Assembly (NCBI RefSeq): GCF_009687845.1
Contig: NZ_BLAD01000066.1
Location: 36,677-100,676, forward strand
Length of the DNA stretch: 64,000 bases
Source: Acrocarpospora corrugata
GTDB lineage: Bacteria; Actinomycetota; Actinomycetes; Streptosporangiales; Streptosporangiaceae
Reading direction: 5' to 3'
Shown here: positions 56,261 to 64,000 of the stretch, piece after piece
Layout of the letters: each line of letters begins with the position of its first letter
Position numbering within the stretch: position 1 is the first letter of the stretch
Notes under the pieces: generated by a model
What the model was told of the DNA's origin: nothing
What the model saw: only the letters and a program-made list of their open reading frames with translations
Databases searched by the model: none
Made by a program: the position numbers and the translations under genes

Positions 56261-56752
56261 ATGACCGAAGTCGTGTCCTACGAGGAGACCGCCGGATCCG
56301 TCATCGACGACGAGATCAACGAGATCGACGAGACGCCGGCCGAAGAGACGCCGCACTCCGACGCCATCTCGGTGTCCGGCCTGAAAGGCAAGATCACCGT
56401 CGCCGACGAAGTGGTGGAGAAGGTCACCGCGCTGGCCGCGCTCCAGGTCCCGGGCGTGGCCGACCTGGGCGGCGACTTCGAGCGCGCCTTCGAGTCGGTC
56501 CGGGACAGGATCGGCTTCGGCTCCAAGCGCGCCAACCAGGGCGTCAAGGCCGAGATCCAGGACGGCCTGGTCGCCATCGACGTCACGATCGTGATCGTCT
56601 ACGGGCATGTGGTCATGGAGGTGGCCGCCGAGGTCCAGTCGAACGTGGCCACCTCGGTCGCGCAGATGCTCGGCATGGAGGTCGTCGAGGTCAACGTCAC
56701 CGTCGACGACGTACGCCTCCCGGGCGAGGAGGCCGAAGCCGAAAGCGCCTGA
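56261..56752 (+). CDS. Asp23/Gls24-family protein
   Basis: A 163-residue protein. An acidic N-terminal tail is followed by the Asp23 domain with GKITVADEVVEKVTALAALQ, then VPGVADL, and the alternating hydrophobic DVTIVIVYGHVVMEVAAEVQ and VEVNVTVDDVRLP. Family members bind cell-wall or membrane stress complexes, and some are paired with small membrane partners, but none is adjacent here. ATG 56261 is nine bases from GAGGAG; ATG 56252 would be too close. It is divergent from the HIT gene and convergent with thrS. Confidence 0.88.
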   Translation: MTEVVSYEETAGSVIDDEINEIDETPAEETPHSDAISVSGLKGKITVADEVVEKVTALAALQVPGVADLGGDFERAFESVRDRIGFGSKRANQGVKAEIQDGLVAIDVTIVIVYGHVVMEVAAEVQSNVATSVAQMLGMEVVEVNVTVDDVRLPGEEAEAESA

Positions 56753-56761
56753 CCGGCCGGA

Positions 56762-56793
56762 GCCGATACGGCTCCCGCGGGAGCCGTATCGGC
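56762..56793. terminator. Perfect 32-bp palindrome between Asp23 gene and thrS
   Basis: GCCGATACGGCTCCCG and its exact complement form a 32-bp palindrome with no loop bases; in RNA the central bases must open. It lies between convergent genes, so a bidirectional terminator is likely, although neither side has a U-run. Confidence 0.65.
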
Positions 56794-56800
56794 CGCGGGC

Positions 56801-58771
56801 TCAGCTCAGCCGGCGTTCCACCGTGTCGACGATCTCGGCGATGGCGTCCTCGATCGGCACGCCGTTCTTCTGCTCGCCGCTGCGGTAGCGGAACGACACC
56901 GCGCCGGCGGCGATGTCCTCGTCGCCCGCGAGCAGCATGTAGGGCACCTTCGACTTCTGCGCGTTGCGGATCTTCTTCTGCATCCGGTCGGCCGAGGCGT
57001 CCACCTCGACCCTGATGCCCTTCGCCTTGAGCCGCTCGGCGACGTCCAGCAGGTAGGGCGCGTGCGCGTCGGCGATCGGGATGCAGATCACCTGGACGGG
57101 GGCGAGCCAGGCGGGGAACGCCCCCGCGTAGTGCTCGGTCAGCACGCCGAAGAACCGCTCGATCGAGCCGAACAGCGCCCGGTGGATCATGACGGGCCGC
57201 TGGCGGGTGCCGTCCGAGGCCGAGTACTCCAGGTCGAAGCGCTCCGGCAGGTTGAAGTCCAGCTGGATGGTGGACATCTGCCAGGTCCTGCCGATCGCGT
57301 CCCGGGCCTGGACCGAGATCTTCGGCCCGTAGAACGCGGCGCCGCCGGGGTCGAGCACGAGCTCCAGCTTCTCCGACTCGGCGACCTCGCGCAGCGTCTC
57401 GGTGGCCTCGGCCCAGTCCTCGTCGGTGCCGACGAACTTGACCGGGTCCTTGGTGGAGAGCTCCAGGTAGAAGTCGTTGAGCCCGTAGTCGCGCAGCAGG
57501 TCGAGCACGAAGCGCAGCAGCGACTTGAGCTCGTCGCGCATCTGGTCGCGGGTGCAGTAGATGTGCGCGTCGTCCTGGGTCAGGCCGCGGACCCGGGTGA
57601 GCCCGTGCACGACGCCGGACTTCTCATACCGGTAGACCGTGCCGAACTCGAAGGTACGCAGCGGCAGCTCGCGGTAGGAGCGCCCGCGGGCCCGGAAGAT
57701 CAGGTTGTGCATCGGGCAGTTCATCGGCTTGAGGTAGTACTTGGCGCCTTCGAGCTCCATGGGCGGGAACATCCCGTCCGCGTACCACTCCAGGTGCCCG
57801 GAGGTCTTGTACAGGTTGTCCTTGGTGATGTGCGGCGTGTTGACGAAGGAGTAGCCGGCCTCCTCGTGCTTGCGCCGCGAGTAGTCCTCCATCACCCGCC
57901 GGATGGTGCCGCCCTTCGGGTGGAACACCGGCAGCCCGGAGCCCAGCTCGTCGGGGAAGGAGAACAGGTCCAGCTCGGCCCCCAGCTTGCGGTGGTCGCG
58001 CTTCTCCGCCTCGGCCAGGAACTCCAGGTACTCTTCCTGCTTCTCCCGCGACTCCCACGCCGTCCCGTAGATCCGCTGCAGCTGCGGGTTCTTCTCACTC
58101 CCCCGCCAGTACGCCCCGCCGGAGCGCATCAGCTTGAACGCCGGAATGACCCGGGTGGTCGGCAGGTGCGGCCCCCGGCACAGGTCCTTCCAGCACAGCT
58201 CGCCGGTCTTCGGATCCAGGTTGTCGTAGATGGTCAGCTCCCCGCCGCCCACCTCGACGTTCGCGCCGTCCTCCGCGGACGCGCCGCCCTTGAGCCCGAT
58301 CAGCTCCAGCTTGTACGGCTCCGCCGCCAGCTCCGCCCGGGCGTCATCGTCCGACACCGGCCGCCGCGCGAACCGCTGCCCCTGCTTGACGATCTCCCGC
58401 ATCCGCTTCTCGACCCGCTTCAGGTCGTCCGGCGTGAACGGCTCCTTGACGTCGAAGTCGTAGTAGAACCCGTTCTCGACCGGCGGCCCGATGCCCAGCT
58501 TGGCCTCGGGGAACAGCTCCTGGACGGCCTGCGCCATCACGTGCGCGGCAGAGTGCCGCAGGATCGCCCGCCCGTCGGCGCTGTCGACCGTGACCGGCTT
58601 GACGTCGACCCCCTCGGCGACGACGGCCGCGAGGTCCTTCAACTCGCCCCCGGCGCGGGCCGCGATCACGGTCCGGCCGTCGGCTTCGAGCAGTTCGCCA
58701 TACGTCGTCCCCGCCGCCACCGCACGCTCGGCTCCGGCGAGGGTGAGGTGTATCTCTGGGGCGGCAGACAC
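56801..58771 (-). CDS. thrS: Threonyl-tRNA synthetase
   Basis: A 656-residue class II synthetase. TGS domain at the N-terminus, then the editing domain with [11 protein letters not shown] (HxxxH) and [10 protein letters not shown], then the catalytic core containing [20 protein letters not shown] and [17 protein letters not shown], and a C-terminal anticodon-binding domain ([20 protein letters not shown]). GTG start with AAGGAG eight bases upstream. The next gene downstream in mycobacteria is the HIT gene; here an inserted divergent gene separates them. Confidence 0.97.
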   Translation of the reverse strand: MSAAPEIHLTLAGAERAVAAGTTYGELLEADGRTVIAARAGGELKDLAAVVAEGVDVKPVTVDSADGRAILRHSAAHVMAQAVQELFPEAKLGIGPPVENGFYYDFDVKEPFTPDDLKRVEKRMREIVKQGQRFARRPVSDDDARAELAAEPYKLELIGLKGGASAEDGANVEVGGGELTIYDNLDPKTGELCWKDLCRGPHLPTTRVIPAFKLMRSGGAYWRGSEKNPQLQRIYGTAWESREKQEEYLEFLAEAEKRDHRKLGAELDLFSFPDELGSGLPVFHPKGGTIRRVMEDYSRRKHEEAGYSFVNTPHITKDNLYKTSGHLEWYADGMFPPMELEGAKYYLKPMNCPMHNLIFRARGRSYRELPLRTFEFGTVYRYEKSGVVHGLTRVRGLTQDDAHIYCTRDQMRDELKSLLRFVLDLLRDYGLNDFYLELSTKDPVKFVGTDEDWAEATETLREVAESEKLELVLDPGGAAFYGPKISVQARDAIGRTWQMSTIQLDFNLPERFDLEYSASDGTRQRPVMIHRALFGSIERFFGVLTEHYAGAFPAWLAPVQVICIPIADAHAPYLLDVAERLKAKGIRVEVDASADRMQKKIRNAQKSKVPYMLLAGDEDIAAGAVSFRYRSGEQKNGVPIEDAIAEIVDTVERRLS

Positions 58772-58828
58772 GATGGCTCCTTCACGGCAAGAACAGATGT
58801 CGGGCCGACTCTACCGGGATCCGCGGAC

Positions 58829-59422
58829 CTATTTCGCTCGCTTGTCGGGCGCGCCCAGGGCCAGCAGTTCGGCCAGTGTCCCGGCGAAGAAGTCGAGGTC
58901 GATCGGGCTGCCGGCGTACTGGTGGATGGTCCAGGAGTGCCATGGCGGCGGCACCGCGGGGCGGCCCATCGGGTGACCGGGGGCGGTTATCCAGAGCGGA
59001 TAGGTCTCCAGCCCCTCGCAGTGGCCTTCGGCGGCGAAGTGGGCGTGGGTCCAGACGAGCGGGCGCAGGCCGCAGCGGCGGGCCACCTCGGCGCACCAGC
59101 GGCGGCCGAACGCGGCGACCCGGTCGGCGGGTAACGCGTCGCCGCGTTTGAACTCGACGGCGGCCAGGTCGCCGGGCGCGAGCCGTACCGTGTCCAGGAA
59201 GTGCCTGGCCTGGGTGAGGGGGTCGCCGTCGGGGCGGGCCACGTGGTAGGCGCCGCGGACCAGGCCGCTGCGGCCCATCGCGGCCCAGTTCTCGGTGAAG
59301 CGGGCGTCCACGACGCCGTCGCCCTCGGTCGCCCGCGCGAACGCGAACTCCATGTCGGTCTCGGCCTGCGCGGACCAGTCGATCGCGCCCTGCCAGTCCG
59401 AGACATCGATGCCCTGGATCAC
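58829..59422 (-). CDS. GH25-like glycosidase without a signal peptide
   Basis: A 197-residue domain starting MIQGIDVSDWQGAIDW, the GH25 start with its first Asp. HQYAGSPIDLDFF is the end of the barrel. In classical GH25 muramidases the pair DxE in the middle is catalytic; here the segment reads LAAVEFKRGD, so the Asp is Ala but the Glu is kept. There is no signal peptide. It may be a phage-type endolysin relic, a polymorphic domain used in the cytosol, or a non-catalytic wall binder. It lies 22 bp upstream of the GT4 gene stop. Confidence 0.75.
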   Translation of the reverse strand: MIQGIDVSDWQGAIDWSAQAETDMEFAFARATEGDGVVDARFTENWAAMGRSGLVRGAYHVARPDGDPLTQARHFLDTVRLAPGDLAAVEFKRGDALPADRVAAFGRRWCAEVARRCGLRPLVWTHAHFAAEGHCEGLETYPLWITAPGHPMGRPAVPPPWHSWTIHQYAGSPIDLDFFAGTLAELLALGAPDKRAK

Positions 59423-59444
59423 CGGTATGAGGGTAATGACCGCG

Positions 59445-60584
59445 CTAACGCGCCGCGAGCAGTTCGGTGAAGAGCTGCTCCCAGCGCGGCATCACCGCCT
59501 CGGGCGAGTACAGCCGGGCCGTCTCCAGCGCCGCCGCGCCGAGGCGTTCCCGCAGTTCGGCGTCGTCGATCAGGCGGGCGATGGCGCGGCCGAGTCCTTC
59601 GACGTCCTCAGGCGGCACGAGCAGGCCGTTGACGCCGTCCACGATCACGTCGCCTGGGCCGGTCGGGCAGTCGAACCCGGCGACGGCCAGGCCGTGCGCC
59701 ATGGCTTCGAGCATGACCATGGGCAGGCCCTCGAACCGGGAGCTCAGCGCGAAGATGGAGGCGCCGGCGAGTTCCTCGTCGAGGTGGGGGGTGCGTCCGC
59801 GGAGCCGTACCTGGCGTGGCTGGGTGACCAGTTTCTTGAGTTCCTGGAGTTTCTGGCCTTCGCCGAAGATGTCCAGGCGCCAGTCGGGGCGGCCGGGAGC
59901 GATCTGCTCGAACGCGGGGATGAGCAGGTCGAAGCCCTTCTGGACGCGCAGCCGCCCGGCCGCGATCACCGTGGGCGTGGTCAGGGCGGAGCGCCTGCGG
60001 CCGGCGCCGGAGACCGCGTTGGGGATGTGCACGGTGCGCACGCCGGGCGCGAGCCGCTCGTAGTCGGCCTGGTCGGTGCGGGTGAGCACGGCCACGACCC
60101 GCAGTCTGGGATACCAGCGGGCGATCGACTTGCGGACGGCCTCGTGGTGGGTGCGCAGGTTCATGTGCTCCTGGCCGACCGTGACCAGGCCGGGCCGCGC
60201 GTGCCGCGCGGCCATCAGGTTGAGCGCGGGCCGGGTGGTGACCAGCACGCCGTCGTCCAGGCCCGCGATGTACGCGGTGACCGCGCGTTCCACCTGCGGG
60301 GTGAAGTAGCGGGCGGCGAACTCGCCGAACGGCACGGCCTTGCCGCGCAGCCGGCGCATCACCCGGTCCTTGAAGGTGACCTCGCCGCGCCCGGCCCGTT
60401 CGTCGACCAGGGCGCTGACGGCGACCTGGGGGTCGATCCGGAACTGGGGATCGTCGCGGCGGCGGACGACGCTGACCAGCTCGACGTCGTGGCCGAGCGC
60501 GGCCATGGCGTTGGCCTGCCCGACCACCGTCCTGATCGTCCCGCCCATCCCGTACGCGTGCAGAAGGAGGTAACGGATCTTCAC
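59445..60584 (-). CDS. GT4 family glycosyltransferase
   Basis: A 379-residue GT-B glycosyltransferase: KIRYLLLHAYGMGGTIRTVV with the N-terminal Gly loop, AAGRLRVQKGFDLLIPAFEQ for the donor domain, and SSRFEGLPMVMLEAMAHG with the EX7E motif. The GTG start overlaps the sulfotransferase stop (GTGA). The acceptor is unknown; the neighbours suggest a sulfated or acylated surface glycan or a small-molecule glycoside. Confidence 0.88.
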   Translation of the reverse strand: MKIRYLLLHAYGMGGTIRTVVGQANAMAALGHDVELVSVVRRRDDPQFRIDPQVAVSALVDERAGRGEVTFKDRVMRRLRGKAVPFGEFAARYFTPQVERAVTAYIAGLDDGVLVTTRPALNLMAARHARPGLVTVGQEHMNLRTHHEAVRKSIARWYPRLRVVAVLTRTDQADYERLAPGVRTVHIPNAVSGAGRRRSALTTPTVIAAGRLRVQKGFDLLIPAFEQIAPGRPDWRLDIFGEGQKLQELKKLVTQPRQVRLRGRTPHLDEELAGASIFALSSRFEGLPMVMLEAMAHGLAVAGFDCPTGPGDVIVDGVNGLLVPPEDVEGLGRAIARLIDDAELRERLGAAALETARLYSPEAVMPRWEQLFTELLAAR

Positions 60585-61438
60585 GAGCTCAGGTACCCCC
60601 AGCGCTCGCACATCGGGCGGAGCAGGTCGGGAACGTCGTCGTCGGCGGGCAGGTCGCGCCCCGGCTGGACCGCGCCGGAGCGGATCTTGTCCTTCCAGTC
60701 GCCGAGACCCTTGGTCAGCACGGTCTGCTCGCCGTATTTGAGCATTCCCGGCTCGTACGGAATCGCGAGGTACTCGCAGATCTTCCGGACTTCGGTCTCG
60801 GGGGCGGCGGTGAGGTCCTCGTAGCGGACGGTGAGGCCGGTCAGGCCCTTGCGGGCGCGCTGGACGGCCTTCATGTACCGCAGCGCGTCGGCGGCAGCCT
60901 CGTCCGCGGTGCGTTTGACCGGATCGGCCTCGTGCCAGGAGCGGGCGATCGACACCGGATGCCGGAGCAGGAAGACGAACCGGGCGTCCGGCCAGCAGGT
61001 CGAGATGCGCTCCCAGGCGAACGCGTTCGCGGGGGTCTTGTCCACGATGTGGCTCTTGCCGCTCCGGAGCAGTTCGCGGTGGAGTACCCGGTCCCACAGC
61101 AGGTGTTCGAGATCGGCCTGGTTGTGGCCGAGCGCGTGCATGGCGCGTTCCGCGAGCGATGTGCCGAAGTCGACCTTGAGGCGGCGGACGTGCAGCTCGT
61201 GCGGCGCGTGCAGCAGGGGGTGCGCGTTCAGCAGGGCGCGGAGCAGGGTGGACCCGGACCGGACCGGCGACATCACGAACACGGGCGCGCGGAGCAGCCG
61301 GTCGGTCCTGGCGTCGGCGGGCGGGCGGACCTCGGCAGGCTCGGGAGCCTGGGCGGGTCCGGCCTCGCCGCCGATTTTGGCGAGATGGAACCCGGTGAAC
61401 TCCCCCAGCGCGGAGTTCACCTTCTGTTTCCAGTTCAT
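60581..61438 (-). CDS. PAPS-dependent sulfotransferase
   Basis: A 285-residue sulfotransferase. The 5'-phosphosulfate loop is FVMSPVRSGSTLLRALLNAH, and the 3'-phosphate motif is FVFLLRHPVSIARSWHE. No membrane helix. It is coupled by overlap to the GT4 gene and follows the BtrH-like gene by 63 bp. It probably transfers sulfate from PAPS to the product of the same small cluster. Confidence 0.88.
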   Translation of the reverse strand: MNWKQKVNSALGEFTGFHLAKIGGEAGPAQAPEPAEVRPPADARTDRLLRAPVFVMSPVRSGSTLLRALLNAHPLLHAPHELHVRRLKVDFGTSLAERAMHALGHNQADLEHLLWDRVLHRELLRSGKSHIVDKTPANAFAWERISTCWPDARFVFLLRHPVSIARSWHEADPVKRTADEAAADALRYMKAVQRARKGLTGLTVRYEDLTAAPETEVRKICEYLAIPYEPGMLKYGEQTVLTKGLGDWKDKIRSGAVQPGRDLPADDDVPDLLRPMCERWGYLSS

Positions 61439-61501
61439 GCAGGGGGACCTTAGGTGGCGTTCCTGAGAATTCTCTGGGTGCATGCCCTCAAATACGCGCC
61501 T

Positions 61502-62749
61502 TTATCCTGTGATCATGGCGCGTAGTTCGGCGATCGCGTGCGTTTCGGATTCGTAGATTTCGACGAGCCGTTCACTCAGTTCGGCGAAGCGGTCCAGGTC
61601 CACGACCGCCCGGTCGGCTTCGGCCCGGAGCTCCCACAGTTCCCGGGTGGCCTCCGCCGGGACGGCTCCCTCGGCGGCGAAGGACTCGCTGATCTCCGCC
61701 GTCAGCTCGCGCAGCCGCCCGTACTCCGCGTCCGGGAGCGCCACCTCGGCGAACTCGTGCCAGAGCACGTGGATTCGCCGGAACTCGGCCGCCAGCTCGT
61801 CCAGCGGCAGCCCCAGCAGCGGCGCCGCCTCGTCCAGGCCGTCGGCGAACAGGTCGCGCAGGTTGCCGCCCTCGTGGCCGACCGGCTCGATCTCCTCCCA
61901 GGCCGACAGCATCGCCCCGGCCAGCCCGCGCCCGTCCGCGAAGACCTTCGGCCACCCCTTGGCGGACTTGCCGTCCAGGATGGTACGGCTCCACTTGCGC
62001 CACGCGGGCAGCGAGAACGAGTCCGACGGCAGCGACAGATGCTCGGCGCAGTCGCGGAGCCCGGCCCGTACCGCTTCGATCGGCGCGAGCTCCCCCGGAT
62101 GCGGCACGACCAGCATGTTCTTGTACGAGCCGACCCTCGCCCTGGCCGCGTCCACCTTCTCCTGGGGCACCCGCAGCGGGGCGAGGTTGCGGTCGTCCAG
62201 GTACACGCCGGTGTCGTCGCGGCGGTAGGCGACCACCGGGTGGCCGCCGTATCCGTCCAGGTGGGCGGGGGCGTGCCAGTAGCCGATGTGGTAGCGGTCC
62301 GGCATGATCACAGACGGGCGGCCCGCGTCGAGTTCGGCCGCCAGCCGCTGTGAGGCGGCCCTGGCGCCGCCGGTGGTGTGCACGTCGAACTTCACGCCCA
62401 GCCGGGTGAGCGTCTTCTCCAGCCAGCGCTGCGGGTACTGCCACTGGTTGCGGAAGCCGAGCACCAGCGCGCGGCTGTCGTTGTGCTTGAACTCCCACAG
62501 GATGTAGCCCGCGCCGATCCCGCCGCCGGCCAGGAACACCAGCGGCTCGCTGACCTCGGCCCCGCCGTTGCGCAGGATGTTGGTGATCGCGGCGCTGCCG
62601 GGGTGGCGTCCCCCGTGCAGGCGCCAGCCGCCATCGACGGCCGGGCCGTCGGCCTGGCCGATCAGGTGCCGTCGCGCCGTCGTGTAGCTCTCGCCGGTCT
62701 TGGCCATCCGGGCCCGGATCCGGGTCTTCAGCTGCTTCTTGCCGGTCAT
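61502..62749 (-). CDS. BtrH N-terminal-domain / DUF4872 protein
   Basis: A 415-residue protein. A basic N-terminal block (KKQLKTRIRARMAKTGESYT) precedes a BtrH-type cysteine-peptidase-like domain (FLAGGGIGAGYILWEFKHND; YGGHPVVAYRRDDTGVYLDD) and the helical DUF4872 region. BtrH in butirosin biosynthesis transfers an acyl group from a carrier protein to an amine. No carrier protein is nearby, so the activity here is open. The ATG 62749 was chosen because homology begins at MTGKKQLK. Confidence 0.75.
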   Translation of the reverse strand: MTGKKQLKTRIRARMAKTGESYTTARRHLIGQADGPAVDGGWRLHGGRHPGSAAITNILRNGGAEVSEPLVFLAGGGIGAGYILWEFKHNDSRALVLGFRNQWQYPQRWLEKTLTRLGVKFDVHTTGGARAASQRLAAELDAGRPSVIMPDRYHIGYWHAPAHLDGYGGHPVVAYRRDDTGVYLDDRNLAPLRVPQEKVDAARARVGSYKNMLVVPHPGELAPIEAVRAGLRDCAEHLSLPSDSFSLPAWRKWSRTILDGKSAKGWPKVFADGRGLAGAMLSAWEEIEPVGHEGGNLRDLFADGLDEAAPLLGLPLDELAAEFRRIHVLWHEFAEVALPDAEYGRLRELTAEISESFAAEGAVPAEATRELWELRAEADRAVVDLDRFAELSERLVEIYESETHAIAELRAMITG

Positions 62750-62960
62750 GCGTGACTCCGCTCGCGGCGCGCGCCGGAACCCGGCCCACGCCCGCTGATC
62801 CGGCTTGCCGCAAGGTCGGATGTCCTGGTTGACCCGCTTCTCCCGAGGCGCTCGAGGTCCCCTTTGCCTCCGCGTCCGGCGAGCCGCGTGGGTGCCCGCT
62901 GAGGAGGTTCGGCGCGAGAGCGCGCCGAGCCTCAGTGTAGGGGGCACCCAACCCCCGTGC
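62750..62960. other. Structured 5' region of the BtrH-like gene
   Basis: Contains a strong stem: CTGAGG (62899-62904) with CCTCAG (62930-62935), and inside it TCGGCGCG / CGCGCCGA around AGAG. I could not match it to a known riboswitch. It may be a leader structure or the terminator of the small upstream gene. No coding sequence is supported in this interval. Confidence 0.45.
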
Positions 62961-63047
62961 CTACTGTCCCAGCAGGTCGATGGCGATCAGATAGGCCAGC
63001 CCGCCTATCATGACCAGGATCATCAAGACCCCCATGAGCCGAACCAC
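62961..63047 (-). CDS. 28-residue hydrophobic peptide (possible small membrane protein)
   Basis: GTG start with AAGGGGG four bases before it. The product is VVRLMGVLMILVMIGGLAYL-type: one Ile/Leu/Met-rich helix, ending IAIDLLGQ. The spacing and codon pattern look genuine, but such short ORFs are hard to verify. It lies directly downstream of the AT-rich segment 63062-63120, which would be its promoter. Confidence 0.45.
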   Translation of the reverse strand: MVRLMGVLMILVMIGGLAYLIAIDLLGQ

Positions 63048-63072
63048 AACGCCCCCTTGACTTGACCGGATA

Positions 63073-63084
63073 TATACCTGTATA
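63073..63084. promoter_or_regulatory. AT-rich palindrome TATACCTGTATA
   Basis: A perfect 5-bp inverted repeat with a 2-bp centre, inside a strikingly AT-rich stretch for this genome (63062-63120). It lies in the promoter of the small hydrophobic ORF. The shape fits a GntR-type or similar dimeric repressor site. Confidence 0.4.
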
Positions 63085-63130
63085 CCCGACAAACCGGACA
63101 AAAGGCGCATAGTACTGTAAAGTTCTGTGG

Positions 63131-63757
63131 TCAGTTTTTGGGGATCTGTACCGCTATCTCCTCGCCCAGGTGGAATCCGGTGGCCAGTCCGAGGTCGTCG
63201 CCGCTCCAGAATCGTCCGGGGTCGTACCAGTTCGGTTTGCGGCGATCCGACAGCAGGCCCATCTCCTCGTACGTGACCGCGACCACTTCCGCGCAGTAGG
63301 CGCTCTCCAGCGCCATCTCGCGGGATCGTCGGGACGGCAGCCGTCCCCGGAGCCACCGGCCCGCCAGCCTGGCCGTCGACGGGAACGGCGTCCCGTCCAG
63401 CCTGGCCACGATCCGCAGTACCGCGTCCTCCATCTCCCGCGTCACCGCCGGCTCAAGCTGCCGCAGCCACCCCCGCTGCCCGTATCTGTTCCCCCACACG
63501 ACCACGGCCTCCCGCAGGTCGTGCAACTGCACTCCTCGCTGCCGCGTCCCCGCCCACATGTCCGGCAGCGACCGCCCCAGCTCCGCGTGCCACATCAACG
63601 GCGGCAGATCCTCGATCACCACCGACATGCCCACGTGATTCACCGGACTGTTGGTCGTCATCTGAATAGCCCGATCGGGCACAGACCGCCCCCGGAACAC
63701 CCAGACGTCCCCAGTCCTGGTCAGATTCAGCGCTTCATCCAAACTGATCCCACTCAC
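63131..63757 (-). CDS. Permuted papain-fold protein (YiiX/YaeF-like)
   Basis: A 208-residue protein with the layout of circularly permuted papain enzymes (C92): His first in SPVNHVGMSVVIED and Cys later in SAYCAEVVAVTYEEMG. GDVWVFRGRSVPDRAIQ resembles the start of such domains. It lacks a signal peptide, so it probably acts in the cytosol as an amidase or thioesterase. GTG start. The call rests on motif order and should be treated as tentative. Confidence 0.6.
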   Translation of the reverse strand: MSGISLDEALNLTRTGDVWVFRGRSVPDRAIQMTTNSPVNHVGMSVVIEDLPPLMWHAELGRSLPDMWAGTRQRGVQLHDLREAVVVWGNRYGQRGWLRQLEPAVTREMEDAVLRIVARLDGTPFPSTARLAGRWLRGRLPSRRSREMALESAYCAEVVAVTYEEMGLLSDRRKPNWYDPGRFWSGDDLGLATGFHLGEEIAVQIPKN

Positions 63758-63774
63758 ACCGCTACCCTAAGCAC

Positions 63775-63948
63775 ATGCGCTGGTGGAAAATCCTCGGTTT
63801 GGCCGCCTTCGCGGGCGTAGCGGCAACCGGAGTCGTGGTAGCCCGCTCCGAACGCCGCCGCCGCGCCTACACCCCCGACGAAATCCGCACCAAACTCCGC
63901 GAACGCCACGCCACCGCGTCCTCACCACAGAACCCGCCGGACGCCTAA
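63775..63948 (+). CDS. 57-residue membrane protein
   Basis: MRWWKILGLAAFAGVAATGV starts one transmembrane helix, followed by RSERRRRAYTPDEIRTKLRE, a positively charged cytosolic tail. The ATG is six bases after TACCCT, a possible -10 box, so the message might be leaderless. It is divergent from the permuted-papain gene by 17 bp. Function unknown. Confidence 0.6.
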   Translation: MRWWKILGLAAFAGVAATGVVVARSERRRRAYTPDEIRTKLRERHATASSPQNPPDA

Positions 63949-64000
63949 CGGCCCGGAAGTTGGGCGGGGCTGAAGCCAGGGCTTGGTCCGGGGGTTCTCC

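Noticed and set aside
62750..62960. c-di-AMP (ydaO) or other known riboswitch
   Set aside because: Some GAACC-like pieces are present, but the conserved cores of ydaO, TPP, cobalamin and SAM motifs are absent.

Overview
The window is about 71% GC and has short intergenic gaps, many GTG starts and many 4-nt ATGA/GTGA gene overlaps. It carries phosphatidylinositol-mannoside (PIM) lipid genes and the arrangement thrS / HIT / pgsA / acyltransferase / pimA / pdxS-pdxT / yebC / ruvCAB / yajC-secDF-apt-relA / cyclophilin / MBL-hisS-aspS / rarA / alaS-ruvX-mltG-aroE. This is the actinobacterial core order known from Mycobacterium, so the host is a high-GC actinomycete. A Streptosporangiales-type organism is a reasonable guess, not a proof. 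Most genes lie on the minus strand.

Layout from the left: (1) 1-1833, the infC-rpmI-rplT translation operon with a structured leader, followed by an rRNA methyltransferase cut by the window edge. (2) 1858-8850, a compact operon of a DUF948 protein, a small membrane protein, alaS, ruvX, two tandem mltG genes and aroE. (3) 8918-19314, rarA, a DUF2231 protein, an MMPL exporter, a tricorn-like protease, a cyclophilin lipoprotein, and a SAM methyltransferase plus P450 pair. (4) 19382-31612, aspS-hisS-MBL hydrolase, a second cyclophilin, a DUF349 protein, and relA-apt-secF-secD-yajC. (5) 31896-41986, ruvBAC, an Eis-type acetyltransferase, yebC, pdxT-pdxS, a DUF3048 lipoprotein, and the PIM lipid genes. 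(6) 42200-55521, an accessory block between pgsA and the HIT gene, which are neighbours in mycobacteria: an EF-G-like GTPase, a secreted glycosidase-like protein, a phosphatase-like membrane protein and a four-gene DNA-end-processing operon. (7) 55575-63948, the HIT protein, an Asp23/Gls24 protein, thrS, a GH25 protein, a GT4 / sulfotransferase / BtrH-like group and small membrane proteins.

The most unusual part is 48327-55521. Its genes encode a HerA-like ATPase, SbcD (Mre11), SbcC (Rad50) and a NurA-like nuclease, so it looks like a bacterial version of the archaeal HerA-NurA-Mre11-Rad50 end-resection set. Every gene junction in this operon carries short tandem duplications of the junction itself: about 17 bp x2 between herA and sbcD, 62 bp x2 between sbcD and sbcC, about 53 bp x6 between sbcC and nurA, and about 55 bp x4 across the nurA stop. 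Between sbcC and nurA the repeats form an unbroken chain of three mini-ORFs, each joined to the next by an ATGA stop/start overlap. Between sbcD and sbcC a 20-codon mini-ORF is bridged by two TGATG overlaps. Stop-start coupling therefore seems to have survived the expansion.

Other points of interest are a putative infC attenuator with two mutually exclusive hairpins and an AUC start codon, a tandem mltG pair, a probably leaderless tricorn gene with a good promoter, a 12-bp dyad in front of the methyltransferase-P450 pair, and an EF-G paralogue with Tyr in place of the catalytic His. No tRNA, rRNA, CRISPR array or insertion sequence was recognised.
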